39,893 nt of DNA, from NCBI GenBank assembly GCA_032718475.1, contig JAUCBJ010001460.1, positions 1 through 39,893 of the forward strand, in the 5' to 3' direction. This stretch comes from Nemertoderma westbladi. Taxonomy: Eukaryota > Xenacoelomorpha > Nemertodermatida > Nemertodermatidae. The position numbers and the translations under genes were made by a program. The notes under the pieces are model-generated. The model was not told the origin of the DNA, did not search any database, and worked only from the letters and a program-made list of their open reading frames with translations. Shown piece by piece: positions 21,624-31,241 of this stretch (positions are counted from its first letter, which is position 1; every line of letters starts with the position of its first letter).

Positions 21624-23097
21624 GATCTGAAACAACTGTGAGCAGATATGTGACAGAGTTGACGAACCAATGAACCAGGTAATGAACGAGGTAATCGCAT
21701 CCAACAAACAGTTATTCACAGGTCTTTGATTTAATGTTTAGAAGGTACATCGGGGGCCTTAACAACAGCTGTATTAAAATTAGAACAGAGATTTCCTACT
21801 ATAGCACTATACTGTACCGGTAGGCCTACCACTACCGCTACTGGTATGACAATAAATGTATGTAATTGAGTTCCAGGTTTAAAATTCCCTCCACCTGAGA
21901 ACTTACTGAAGTCACAATTTAGTGTTGGACAAATGTAAGTGTCCTAAAATAGGCTACACTGCACTGGTTGCTAACCTTAGATGTTTGTAATTGTATATTA
22001 TCAGTCCTTATTAATTACAGCTAAAATTCAATTTTGCTTGCTCAGATTCTAAGCTGTAGAGCAAAAACTTGACGTGCTAGGCAAAAACTGACTGTAGTTT
22101 TGAATTCAGCATGTCAAGTTTAGTCGAAATCAGCTAAAAAATCCCAATCAACAGAAATCTTTTTTCAAATTGTTCCCCAGTGTTATAATCAAAGAATGTT
22201 GTTGGACCGAAGAATGGAACAAAGTTGTTTTTCCTGTAATACCTAATTTACGTTTGTCTCTGGTGTTCAGTACCTAATTTAACTAATTTAAGTTTGTCAT
22301 AGGTGTTCATAACCTAACTTAAGTTTGTCTCTGGTCTCCAGTACATACATACCTTATAGGTTCAGTATGTACCTTAGAGGTTGTCGGTACTTATGAAGCT
22401 CGTAGCCAACATTTTGAAAATACACAAACTTTTTTATACTAGCTAAATATAGTAATTAGTAGTTAGTTAAATATGCTAATATTCATGAAATTAACAAAAA
22501 CCATATTCAGTAGTTAATAATAGTAAACCTAAATAATAATTCTATAAAAAATATATTTGGAAAGGGCATCTGCTATAATATAACTAAATAAATATAAGTG
22601 AAACAAAATAATATTTCATCAAAAAATTTGTTCAGAACTCAGAAGCCAAGCAAGTACTGCATAATAATTATATTAATATTTAATTTAAATTTAAATAAAT
22701 TTGAGCAAATTCATGTAAAATAAAAAAGTATGTTTGACAGACCTATATTAAAAATATAATAAATATTAATTGTTAGGTCCACCTTGGAGTGGTGGTTGCA
22801 TTGAATTCGAATCACTCTGGGGAGTATATTTCTGGGGGGCCTCACTGGAAACTGGAGACTTTGTGTGTAATCCCTGGCCTAATGGCCGATTAAAACTTTA
22901 CTCGTTGTACATTTTAAATCGTGCTATTCGAAAATATCAAACTTATTAAACACTGTCTTATTCTACTCAAAAGTCATATATATAATCGCGTCCCTAAAAA
23001 GCCATTTTCAAAATTACGATATTCAGAGTATACCACAAGGTTTTCATTTCAACCCATTTTTATAGGTTATCGGGACTGATGAATCGATTGGAAGTAA
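21624..23097. other. Gene-free AT-rich stretch with a SINE-like segment
   Basis: No gene is supported. Positions 22780-22910 look like the end of a SINE: gaattcgaatcac resembles a B-box, and later come ctggcctaatggccgattaa and an A/T-rich end. A taccggtaggcctac string occurs at 21815-21829. Confidence 0.35.
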
Positions 23098-23735
23098 TAT
23101 TTAAGCTTCAAGTCTTAGTGGTATCTTCCTACTAACATTTCGCCTAGCTCGATCTGCTACAGCATATGATGAAGATATTTTGCTAACATCACCACCACAT
23201 TCCTTGACAATGGCCTGAGTGAATTGAGCTTGCTGGGCTGGTGTCATTTTTAGTCGAGCAGCTAGGGCAACCACATTTGGTTTACTTTGTATATTTTTTG
23301 GGATGACAATTTCTACCTCAATATCCTCTCGTTTTTTGCTAGGATTTGTAGGCTCCTGAAAAATAATAGTATCATCCTCCTCATCTGTTTGTTGAGAGCT
23401 TTCACATTCATCACCACTCTCCCTAATGTCTGGTCCATTTCCTTACATGCATCAGATTTCTCCACTTGGATGCAGCTATTTCACGAGATTCATGGCGCTT
23501 TATCTGTTTATCCAAGACTTTATCAGTGGACCGAATGAGGCTATTCGATCAGTCTTCATGGACTCTAAAAATGACAAGTCTTCAGAATTTTTAATTAAGG
23601 CTTCAACATTGGGGGGCCAAAGTTGGAAGGTAGTATCCAATTTGAGTTCCATGTCTCTAAGTTGCTTCTTAGAAGTATCTGAAGATCTACGCTGCATTGG
23701 TATAGTTCTCAACTTCAGAATTAATATCAACTAGT
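23098..23735 (-). pseudogene. Fragment of an unclassified invertebrate gene
   Basis: The minus strand carries LQLWPPNVE-like sequence (FQLWPPNVEALIKN at about 23630), then ESMKTDRIASFG, a frame break, and ASKWRN near 23470. In another frame a Ser/Asp/Glu-rich stretch continues into RLKMTPAQQAQF and ECGGDVSKISSSYAVADRARR, ending at a stop near 23100. These blocks belong to one family that I have seen in arthropod genomes but for which I know no function. At least two frame breaks are present. Confidence 0.4.
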
Positions 23736-24059
23736 TTCACTATTTTCTCTTGTGCTTTCACTTCTGTTATCATAGGGATATTTCCCTTACTATAAAATGG
23801 TTTAATCATATTTAAAACATATTTGGCTGTTTCAACTCGTGGTATAGCTCATGTCCTACCAGAGTGCACTGCAGAGGAATCCTGTTCTTGGTGGTACAGC
23901 ATAGAGCACAATACTTTTTAAGGTACAGTACCACTGAAAAGCCGAAATATACTTTTACAACAATTATTGCTTTAACAACTGTGCCTTATTTAATAGCGGA
24001 ATTCATCTATATTTAATTACAGTAGGCCTATCAGAGCATGGGAAAACCGAAATCAAATT

Positions 24060-25070
24060 GAGAGAGACAGAAAGAATATATTTAACGTCGGAAGGTATTG
24101 GATAAAGATGAGTTTCTTCGGCTAGATAGAGAGAGGAATAGCAAAAAACGCCAAGAATTATCAATGGAAAGTTTGAATAAACTTCGAGTCGAGACTAGAT
24201 TACGAGTTAAAAAATTCAGGAAACTAAAATCTGTCAAACTTTCTCAAACTGCCACTTCTAATGCCACCACAAGTATGTCGCCTTCAAGTCGGTATACTAC
24301 GATTCAATCACTATGTAAAGCCGTTCAGCATGCGAAAAGGTCGATGCCTAAGAGTCCACGCAAGAAGTCTGAAGTTATAGGAAACTCGCCATGTCTGAGG
24401 GAATCGCTATCATAAAGCCAGGAAAAGCAACAACTATTATCAGTGGGATTGATCAAGATACAATTAACACCATTGTCGAATATTATTAGAATGATGAGAT
24501 TTCACGTATTTCGCCAGGGAAAGCTGATGTGGTTACAGTTATAGTGGAAGGTCAAAAACTGAAAAAACAAAAACGGCATTTGATGACATTGACTGAAGCG
24601 TTTGCCATCTTTAAAGATACCAAACCTGATATCAGTGTTGGTTTTTCGAAATTTAGCTCATTACGTCCCGCCCATGTGTTATTATCATCTCATCTTCCAC
24701 GAAATGTTTGCACGTGTGTGTACCACCAAAATATAATTCTAGTATTGATTGCTCTCCACTGCGAGTTGCCCGAAGTCTTTCCATTACTGTATATGGCCCA
24801 GAATTTATACAAAGCTGTGTTTGCGATTGCACTAACAAGCTATGCATGTCATCTGTTTGTGAATTATGTAAAGATAAGTTTGATGCAAAGTATGTAAGTG
24901 ACCTTGATAGTTCTACTTTGGCAAAAAAAATGTCTTGGTGGAAGTGGGCAAAACTTGAGAAAGAAAATACAGCTAAACCACAGACAGTGAAGGTTCAAGA
25001 AGAGGGTTCTGTTAGTCAGGCACTCCACTATTTAGAGTCAATGTTGCCAAAATCTTTGTGTACGATTTAA
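24060..25070 (+). pseudogene. Degraded unclassified gene (Lys/Arg-rich, then Cys-rich)
   Basis: A first frame (24098-24415, 105 residues) is rich in Arg/Lys with KSPRKKSEVIG. The same strand continues with a segment of protein-like sequence interrupted by TAG at about 24487. Then comes a frame with VIVEGQKLKKQKRHLM, VGFSKFSSLRPAHVLL and NVCTCVYHQN. After a frame shift near 24750 it reads VCDCTNKLCMSSVCELC and WWKWAKLEKE, to a stop at 25068-25070. It may be a DNA-binding or transposase-like family with paired Cys clusters. Frame breaks indicate a pseudogene or sequence errors. Confidence 0.45.
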
Positions 25071-25353
25071 CCTGTGGTTTTAACTAAATATTATGGTAGT
25101 AAAAGACAATTTACTTTACACATTGGCGAGGAACTCAAGGTTGGCCATAAGGTTGCATCTTGTAAACAAGAATTTGCTGTAAAAAAGTTACATACGTTTA
25201 AAATGCAAACCAAAAAGTTACATAGTGTAAAACGGCTTTTCATTGTTATTGTTATTTATATAACAGTATCTTATTCAAAAGTAATTTTACACCGAATGAA
25301 ATGCACCAGTGACGTGTACTTATACAAAATGTTTTTTTTGATATGTTCAACCA

Positions 25354-25371
25354 CCCCCCCCCCCCCCCCCC
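25354..25371 (+). repeat. Poly(C) tract, 18 bp
   Basis: A run of 18 consecutive C is seen, after ccaccac-like bases. It is one of four G/C homopolymers of at least 18 bp in the window (others at 3863-3883, 19164-19185 and 28415-28436). The DNA from 25071 to 25777 has no supported gene. Confidence 0.9.
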
Positions 25372-25777
25372 TCAATAATAAATAAATAAATACATAAATA
25401 TATTTTGATACGTTGGTGACCCTTCCAAGCACAAATCCTCCTCACCTATTTGAAATACATTGTATGAAAACATTAAATGTATGTAAATAATTTTTCTGTG
25501 ATAAATAAAAAAGTGCAAAAATTTAACAGTTAAATAACACCTTGTTAAATATAGTTAAATAAATACCATCCTGCTGTAATAACAAGGTAACACTCTCTCA
25601 AATGTCCCGCTGTCCCACCTCTTGCCGAACTGTCTTCAGCAAATAATTAATAAAATAACTCTGAATACTAATAAATTCTTTTAATAATATTTTTTTTGTA
25701 TTTTTTTTTAAATCACACAACGATTTACGCTGGTGGTGTTGTGTATAGATTATATATTTTAATAATAATATTTTCAG

Positions 25778-26791
25778 ATGGTGCAAATCGAAGTTATAAC
25801 CCTAGCCCAGTTGCAAGAAAATTCTAACGATATTGAGTTTTCTCCTGAAGGGAATAGACTATTCGCTACAATTCTACACGTAACCAGGCCGTCAGCAGCG
25901 ATCGACAAATACAAAACTGTTAAGGTTGCCGGGACGAAGAGGACCATAAAGGAACCCATTTATGATAGAATGTTTGTTATGGGCGATTTGGCTGAGTCGA
26001 GGTGCTTTGTTATGTTTATGGATAATTCGCGGGAATCGGCTAAAGTTCTGAAGTATAAAGAATTTACCATCGGCTCAGTCATTGCAATAAAGGAACCATT
26101 GATTGACGGGTTCCTTGGTAACGACATGGATAACCCCGTGGTAGTTACCTTCTACCCGCTCCTCCCCGCCACACCCGCGGCCGCTATTCCTCCCTTCCAC
26201 TTATCCTTGGAAGGGAAAGTTGGATTTCAGCAATTCCTTTTGATGAATTTGAATCTAAGGTTGGACTGTGGCCACGTGGTGTCGCCAACGTGTGGCGGTT
26301 GGCTCTGTGACAGACGGGAGGAGCTGGGACCCGTCAGTCAATGTGTTTGCGTGACAAAACTACAGGAAAGCGGATGGGCGTTGTCGTTGCGAGTGCGGTG
26401 CCTTAACAACGACATCATAGATTTTGGAATGGCTTACGTAAGTTGGAGTCTTACTAAATTATTTGTTTCATCTCAGTCGCTGAATCTGCCACCCTCCCTC
26501 ATTGACGAAGATGGGTTAAGGCAATCCATCTGCGGCATTGCTGCAGCTGTGAATAATGGCGGTGGTTGGACAGTCACGGGCTGGTACAAGTGCGCAGTAT
26601 CGAAGGAGGACGCTACTACCAGCGCTGTGAATGAGCTTCACATATCAACGTTGAAGCCGTCCAACCCCGTTAATGTTGAGAACATGAAATATTGCCGTGC
26701 GGCCCCTCTCGTTCCTGTGGTTCATGTTCTACAACCTCGACTGGCCCCGATAATTCAGGTCACCCCAGGTTTTGGGTCCCGATGCTGCTGA
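25778..26791 (+). CDS. Uncharacterised 337-residue protein, OB-like with cysteine cluster
   Basis: The frame is intact over 337 residues, with an excellent splice-acceptor-like site (aatattttcag) directly before the ATG. The N-terminal half is rich in beta-strand-like segments: LFATILHV (about 28-35), RMFVMGDL, RCFVMFMD and GSVIAIKEP. The spacing is reminiscent of an OB fold such as those of RPA. At about 167-190 there is a cysteine cluster with SPTCGGWLCDR and CVCV that could bind a metal. The C-terminal part has GGGWTVTGWYKC and HISTLKPSNP. I do not know the family's function; single-stranded DNA binding is only a hypothesis. The frame ends in GSRCC, which looks like a shifted end: the frame at 26772 continues with an acidic repeat. 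A disabled relative is at 8879-9175. Confidence 0.6.
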   Translation: MVQIEVITLAQLQENSNDIEFSPEGNRLFATILHVTRPSAAIDKYKTVKVAGTKRTIKEPIYDRMFVMGDLAESRCFVMFMDNSRESAKVLKYKEFTIGSVIAIKEPLIDGFLGNDMDNPVVVTFYPLLPATPAAAIPPFHLSLEGKVGFQQFLLMNLNLRLDCGHVVSPTCGGWLCDRREELGPVSQCVCVTKLQESGWALSLRVRCLNNDIIDFGMAYVSWSLTKLFVSSQSLNLPPSLIDEDGLRQSICGIAAAVNNGGGWTVTGWYKCAVSKEDATTSAVNELHISTLKPSNPVNVENMKYCRAAPLVPVVHVLQPRLAPIIQVTPGFGSRCC

Positions 26792-26987
26792 TGCGCCACC
26801 AGAGGTACCGCTACAGGCTGATCCCGAAGCTGCTGATGCACCGCTAGAGTTACCATTACAAGCTGATCCCGATGCGCCACCAGTGGTACCGTTACAAGCT
26901 GATCCCGAAGCTGCTGATGCACCGCTAGATGTACCGCTATATGCTGATCCCGAAGCCGCCGTTGATTCGTCACCAGATCCAGAATAA
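26772..26987 (+). repeat. Coding-like repeat tail, ADPEAADAP units
   Basis: A degenerate tandem repeat with a 15- or 30-residue-like rhythm is visible: PLQADPEAADAPLE, then PLQADPDAPPVV, PLQADPEAADAPLD and PLYADPEAA. It begins one frame (+1) away from the end of the 337-residue protein and overlaps its stop. It may be the true C-terminal tail displaced by an indel near 26765-26780, or an alternatively spliced exon. Confidence 0.5.
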
Positions 26988-28290
26988 TCCAGATGTACAG
27001 GCTGATTAACTGTTATTTTTATAAGTAGACCTAGGCCTACAGATATTATATTACGACGCTGGTACCGTTACCGGCAAAAGTAGAATAAGTCTAAAAGTAG
27101 AATATATACGTATGGTAATGCGGTATGGTACTGCGGTACGGTACACACACAGTACTCTGGTACTGCAGAACAGCAGTTTTCCAGTATCATTTCGTACATA
27201 TCCAGTTCGGCAGTTTACATATTATAACAGTATATAATGCAGTAATGTTAGCCTACTGTTAGTTAATTTTATTTATAGGCTAGAGTGTACGGGTTTTATA
27301 AGCAATAGCTTCTTATATCCTATTATCATTAAATCAAATATTATGTATAATAATATCTTATGCAGTTCTGTGTATTTTGTTATTACAGTAGGCCGGCCTA
27401 CAGCAGTATTACTGTATTATGCTATTATGTGTACATTGTAGTAGGCTTAGTGTTAGTACCGTACTTGTTTATCAATATAATTATAATAATCAATATAAAT
27501 ATAATCTCGCTTAATGAAAACTACTTAAATCGCTTGCTCTTCACTCACTACCTAGTTCCCCCTTGTGGTTTATCTGCATACAGATGAGCCGATTCTGTAT
27601 GGGAAAAACTTTTATGTTGACTTTTATTTTTTTTCGCCTTTGTCAAACTGTCTGTGTATTTCTAAAGGTTTTTGTTTTTGCAGTGCTGGTACAATCTTAT
27701 TTTATTAGTTTAGTTTAAACATATCTTATTAGTTTTAGTTGGCTTTACTAGATATAGTTTTTTTTTGGGAAACAACTGTACTTTATTACTATAATAAGTA
27801 TATAATAAGTAGTTTTTTTTGGGAGTTTTTCCTGGGAATAAACTAGGCAACAATACTTTATTAGTGGGATTTTTACCGCCTTATATAGAATTCAACATTA
27901 CCTGCAGTAGGGGTTGATTGTTGTGGTAGGTTTACCGGTAGGCCTACAGTTCATATTCAGGTAGTTAATTTAATTTACTCAGGGGTTAATTTCACTGTAA
28001 AACGGGATTAAGTATTGGGGTAATATAATAGTACTGTTACTGTAGTTTTAGTCTATACCACTTCTAATGACGCGGAGTAGTTTGTGAAATTTGCTCAAAA
28101 ATTATACAACAACGATGTCTTATAAAGTGTAATTGCTGCTATAAATCTTTCCACTTAAATTGTTTACCTGGTAGAAACCAAAAAGCAGATAAAAATTACC
28201 TGCAGCAATTGATGAAGTATTATACCATACTACTGCAAAAAAATGTTTGTAGCATTAATAAGCATAATTAAAAAAAAAAAAAAAATGACA
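26988..28290. other. Gene-free stretch left of the viral element
   Basis: No gene is supported. The DNA holds GTAC-rich patches (27045-27180), a gtaggccggcctac-like palindrome near 27390, a second copy of taccggtaggcctac at 27933-27947 and a run of A at about 28269-28285. The left end of the Polinton-like element must lie somewhere between here and 28291, but no terminal inverted repeat can be tested because the right end is outside the window. Confidence 0.4.
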
Positions 28291-29136
28291 TTAAAATAAA
28301 AAATTAAGTATTAAAAATAATATATTTTCTAGCACAAAATAAGCCATGCTTCTGTGTTCGGAAATGTTGGCGCCTAGGAAGTGGCTATAGTATTTAGTAG
28401 TGGGGTCTGTGGCTGGGGGGGGGGGGGGGGGGGGGGTATGAAGTAATCTAACTTTTTTATAGTAGACTTCCTCAACTTCACGACTAATAATTTGCCCATA
28501 TTCCCCTTCTATGGGTATGCTACGCAACAGAGGGTATTCGCTATTGTCTACAAATTGAGGTTCGACGCAATTGATATGTATATTTATGTTGGGTTCCAGT
28601 ATTTTGACAGCATTAGGATGCTTATGGCAGTCGTACTTATTATTCCGCGAATCAATCCTTAGCAAGTGATAATCCCCCGCAGCATTTTGCACACACATAA
28701 AACCTTTGCCATCAACCTCGTGTTCTGTTAATCCTAGGTAACCACCCAAACGTTTACTGACAAATATCGACAACTGTTTACCTTTAAAATGTATGGTTAT
28801 ATTACCAGAGCGTGCTGTATTATCAATTATATTAATTTGGCCTTTAATAAGGCTTTTGTTGAAGTACTCAATGATCCTTTCCAATGATAGGAAAGATCCT
28901 TCGGGGAGAGTAACATCTCTTGTAAACATTTTTTTATTTTTTATGGCCTTTATATAAATGTCGCTATTGTCATACCTGATACTAGATACGTACGTTATAC
29001 CGGTTAAACCTATTAACCATTGCCCTTTAGCGAAAGGTAAAGGAATTTGCAAATTTGTTTGGAAATCGCTGGCGCTATTACGTGGGAATTCTATGGGGTT
29101 TGCGTTTGAGGGTAGTACAACGTAATAACTGTTCAT
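28291..29136 (-). CDS. Element protein, tandem paralogue A (possible structural role)
   Basis: The frame encodes 281 residues. The N-terminus has the pattern LPSNANP...FPRNSASDFQ, then QWLIGLTGITYVSS, shared with the gene immediately upstream (29133-30017), with which it overlaps by four bases (ATGA). The conserved block continues to about residue 230 (PLLRSIPIEG, EEVYYKKVRLL). After that a run of Pro encoded by a 22-bp poly(C/G) tract (28415-28436) leads into sequence without similarity to the paralogue. The terminal strand and GK motif seen in paralogue B are missing, so the C-terminus is probably replaced or truncated. The family is widespread in invertebrate Polinton-like elements. Its role is unknown to me; a virion protein is possible. 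Confidence 0.65.
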   Translation of the reverse strand: MNSYYVVLPSNANPIEFPRNSASDFQTNLQIPLPFAKGQWLIGLTGITYVSSIRYDNSDIYIKAIKNKKMFTRDVTLPEGSFLSLERIIEYFNKSLIKGQINIIDNTARSGNITIHFKGKQLSIFVSKRLGGYLGLTEHEVDGKGFMCVQNAAGDYHLLRIDSRNNKYDCHKHPNAVKILEPNINIHINCVEPQFVDNSEYPLLRSIPIEGEYGQIISREVEEVYYKKVRLLHTPPPPPPPATDPTTKYYSHFLGANISEHRSMAYFVLENILFLILNFLF

Positions 29137-30017
29137 TCTTGTAGTTTTTGTCGCCGTTGTTGTTTTTTGAGTTCTAGAACTAAAATTGTTTTACCTCCAT
29201 GAAAGACTATATGCTTTCCTTTATGGTCGCGAAGCGTTATACTAATTGTGTCGAGCACTTTTTTATTTCTTAATTGTTTGTAATGTGTGTTTTTGAATTC
29301 CAGGTTGATGAATGAGTATGGTTCCCATTTCAAAGGGATTATCCGCAAAAGAGGCGCCATCGAATGTCCTACGTGAGAAGATTCAATCATATCTGTATAT
29401 ATAAACATTGTGTGTCTATCCCTCGTTATATCACAAGGTTCAGGGAATTCAACCCCATCCAATTTGTTTGTATCTTTACAGCCTAAGTTCAATAAACCAT
29501 CATCTTTGTTATAGTGTATTGCCCAAAGCGCCCCAAGACCCATTAAATTATTTTTTAAACTCGATAACCCGAAAATATTTATTATATCTCCATAGAATTG
29601 GAAATAGCGGCCTTTCTCACAATGTAGACGAATTTTTGATGTATTTTTTTGGTAGTTAAACTTAACATCTTTGAAACCGTGGTGGGATATTGAGGGATTT
29701 TTCAAATAAACACTAATATGGTTTAAAATTGACTCAATAGAAGCATATAGCCCAAGATTGAAATCGATTTCTATAAGATTGTATGGAGCTATATGAAATT
29801 CCAAATCCTCATCATACATATATTCGCCAATTCTAATTCCAGATCTTTGTTCAATATTTCTATAGGTCGACACATACTGTATTTCCTTTAGACCCACGAC
29901 CCAATCTGTGCTGACGGGGATAGGTTTGGACAACTCAATCGTGAAATCGCTGGGAGTGTTATCGGGATATTTATCTAGACTGGCGTTGGAAGTCAACGTT
30001 AAATGTAAGTAATCCAT
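29133..30017 (-). CDS. Element protein, tandem paralogue B (possible structural role)
   Basis: The frame encodes 294 residues. It begins LTLTSNASLDKYPDNTPSDFTIELS, followed by WVVGLKEIQYVSTYRN, the same signature as paralogue A. The C-terminal part has LLRIIPLKWEP, NTHYKQLRNKKVLDTISITLRD and a terminal VFHGGKTILVLELKKQ, probably a beta-rich closing strand, then a basic tail (KKQQRRQK). No signal peptide or membrane segment is seen. It starts 14 bp after the end of the integrase gene and overlaps the start of paralogue A by four bases, so both are probably translated from nearby or shared transcripts. The predicted beta-rich, SNxS...SDF pattern is typical of the family; the function is unproven. 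Confidence 0.7.
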   Translation of the reverse strand: MDYLHLTLTSNASLDKYPDNTPSDFTIELSKPIPVSTDWVVGLKEIQYVSTYRNIEQRSGIRIGEYMYDEDLEFHIAPYNLIEIDFNLGLYASIESILNHISVYLKNPSISHHGFKDVKFNYQKNTSKIRLHCEKGRYFQFYGDIINIFGLSSLKNNLMGLGALWAIHYNKDDGLLNLGCKDTNKLDGVEFPEPCDITRDRHTMFIYTDMIESSHVGHSMAPLLRIIPLKWEPYSFINLEFKNTHYKQLRNKKVLDTISITLRDHKGKHIVFHGGKTILVLELKKQQRRQKLQE

Positions 30018-30031
30018 AATAATATAATTAA

Positions 30032-31117
30032 TTATTGTACGTGATCAACCCACCGATGTGCTGCAAAACCAACAAATTTAACCAAATATTGCTTTTTGCC
30101 GCTTTTATTTACTTTTTCTTTAATTATTTTTTCAATTGGTAGGAATTGAAATGGTTCTATTACCTTTTGGATTTCATGCCGATAAAATGTCCCCTTTATA
30201 ACGCGCCCATTCGAGTCCGCAACTTCGTACATAGGGTACGGCTCTCGATCCAATCTTATTCTGTAAATTTTGAAAATTTCTATAGTATAATTAGGTGTAT
30301 AACCTTTGTCAAATGGCTTTCTAGCTAAACTCAGCCGCACCTTATCACCAACCTTGAAATGAACTCGACGCTGCGCACGACGTTTTCTTTTATTGGGATG
30401 ACCCACACTCCCATATAGTTTTAAAAATAGGTCAGTTTCATTCTTTTTATTGACAGAGTTTGGCGCCATACCAATGGTTCTATGTATTGAATTATTATAT
30501 GCAACCAATATTTTTGGCAATATACCCATCCATTCTCTATTCTGTTTCCTCGTGAAAATTCTGTACATGCGAGATTTGAGGGTGCGATTCAGCCTTTCAC
30601 AGATACTAGCTTTAAATTGGCTAACTAAAGTATAAAAATGAACATTATTGTTCAGTAAGAAATCTTTCACCAATTTATTAACAAACTCAGTTCCTTGATC
30701 AACCGCTAGCCGTTTAGGTTTTCTATCTTCAAATATCGTGGCTAGGGCCCTTTTAATTTCGACCCCTGTTTTACGTTTTAGACCCAACGCCCACGCCTTC
30801 CGACTAAAACAGTCAATACAAGTAAGTATGTAACCGTAGCCATTATTCTCACCCCTAAAAGGTTGCATATCGCACAAATCCGCTTGGTATAGATCGCCAA
30901 TACCGCTCGTGAAGATTTTTGATGTCGGGTAATGGCGCCTAGCCGGCGCGTGTAGGGAATACGTTCGTTGGGAGCTCAACCATTCTTTTGCGCGATTTCT
31001 CGTAACTTTAGCGGCTTTCGCTAGTTTGGTTACGCTCGCGAAACCGGCAGCATTTGAAACATCGTAATATATTCTTCCCAGTCGTTTGTTTGTTCGATTT
31101 TCTACGATTCTCCCCAT
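30032..31117 (-). CDS. INT: Retrovirus-type integrase with C-terminal chromodomain
   Basis: The 361-residue frame contains an rve-type integrase core. The catalytic triad is D80 (YQADLCDMQ), D140 (LAVDQGTEF) and E174 (KASICERLNRTLKSRM), with 33 residues between the second and third as in D,D35E enzymes. The N-terminus holds a helical DNA-binding-like stretch (about 22-50, KLAKAAKVTRNRAKEWL). Beyond the core, KVGDKVRLSLARKPFDKGYTPNY (about 270-300) is the usual SH3-like part. The end, KSGKKQYLVKFVGF with W and W-like positions, is a chromodomain (about 318-361). Length and order match Polinton integrases. It would insert the element into host chromosomes, possibly guided by histone marks. No break is visible. 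Confidence 0.93.
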   Translation of the reverse strand: MGRIVENRTNKRLGRIYYDVSNAAGFASVTKLAKAAKVTRNRAKEWLSSQRTYSLHAPARRHYPTSKIFTSGIGDLYQADLCDMQPFRGENNGYGYILTCIDCFSRKAWALGLKRKTGVEIKRALATIFEDRKPKRLAVDQGTEFVNKLVKDFLLNNNVHFYTLVSQFKASICERLNRTLKSRMYRIFTRKQNREWMGILPKILVAYNNSIHRTIGMAPNSVNKKNETDLFLKLYGSVGHPNKRKRRAQRRVHFKVGDKVRLSLARKPFDKGYTPNYTIEIFKIYRIRLDREPYPMYEVADSNGRVIKGTFYRHEIQKVIEPFQFLPIEKIIKEKVNKSGKKQYLVKFVGFAAHRWVDHVQ

Positions 31118-31241
31118 CGGTTGTGTCGTGTCGTGGAAGAAAACACTTGCAATGACAGTTAATACTTAATATGAAACGTTCAAAAAACATACTACTACTA
31201 CCATTTTAATGTTATCCCGCGCTTTGTTTCCACACGTCGAT

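Noticed and set aside
24320-24340. Extra copy of the tgcgaaaaggtcg transposon-end motif
   Set aside because: It lies inside a coding-like fragment, isolated and without the rest of the inverted repeat; probably chance.
26755-26973. Minus-strand repeat protein opposite the ADPEAADAP repeat
   Set aside because: It is the shadow of the plus-strand repeat, which reads as a more protein-like acidic tail.
28291-30017. Major capsid (double jelly-roll) assignment for the tandem paralogues
   Set aside because: They are under 300 residues each, too short for known double jelly-roll capsids, and no signature was recognised; only a general structural role is suggested.
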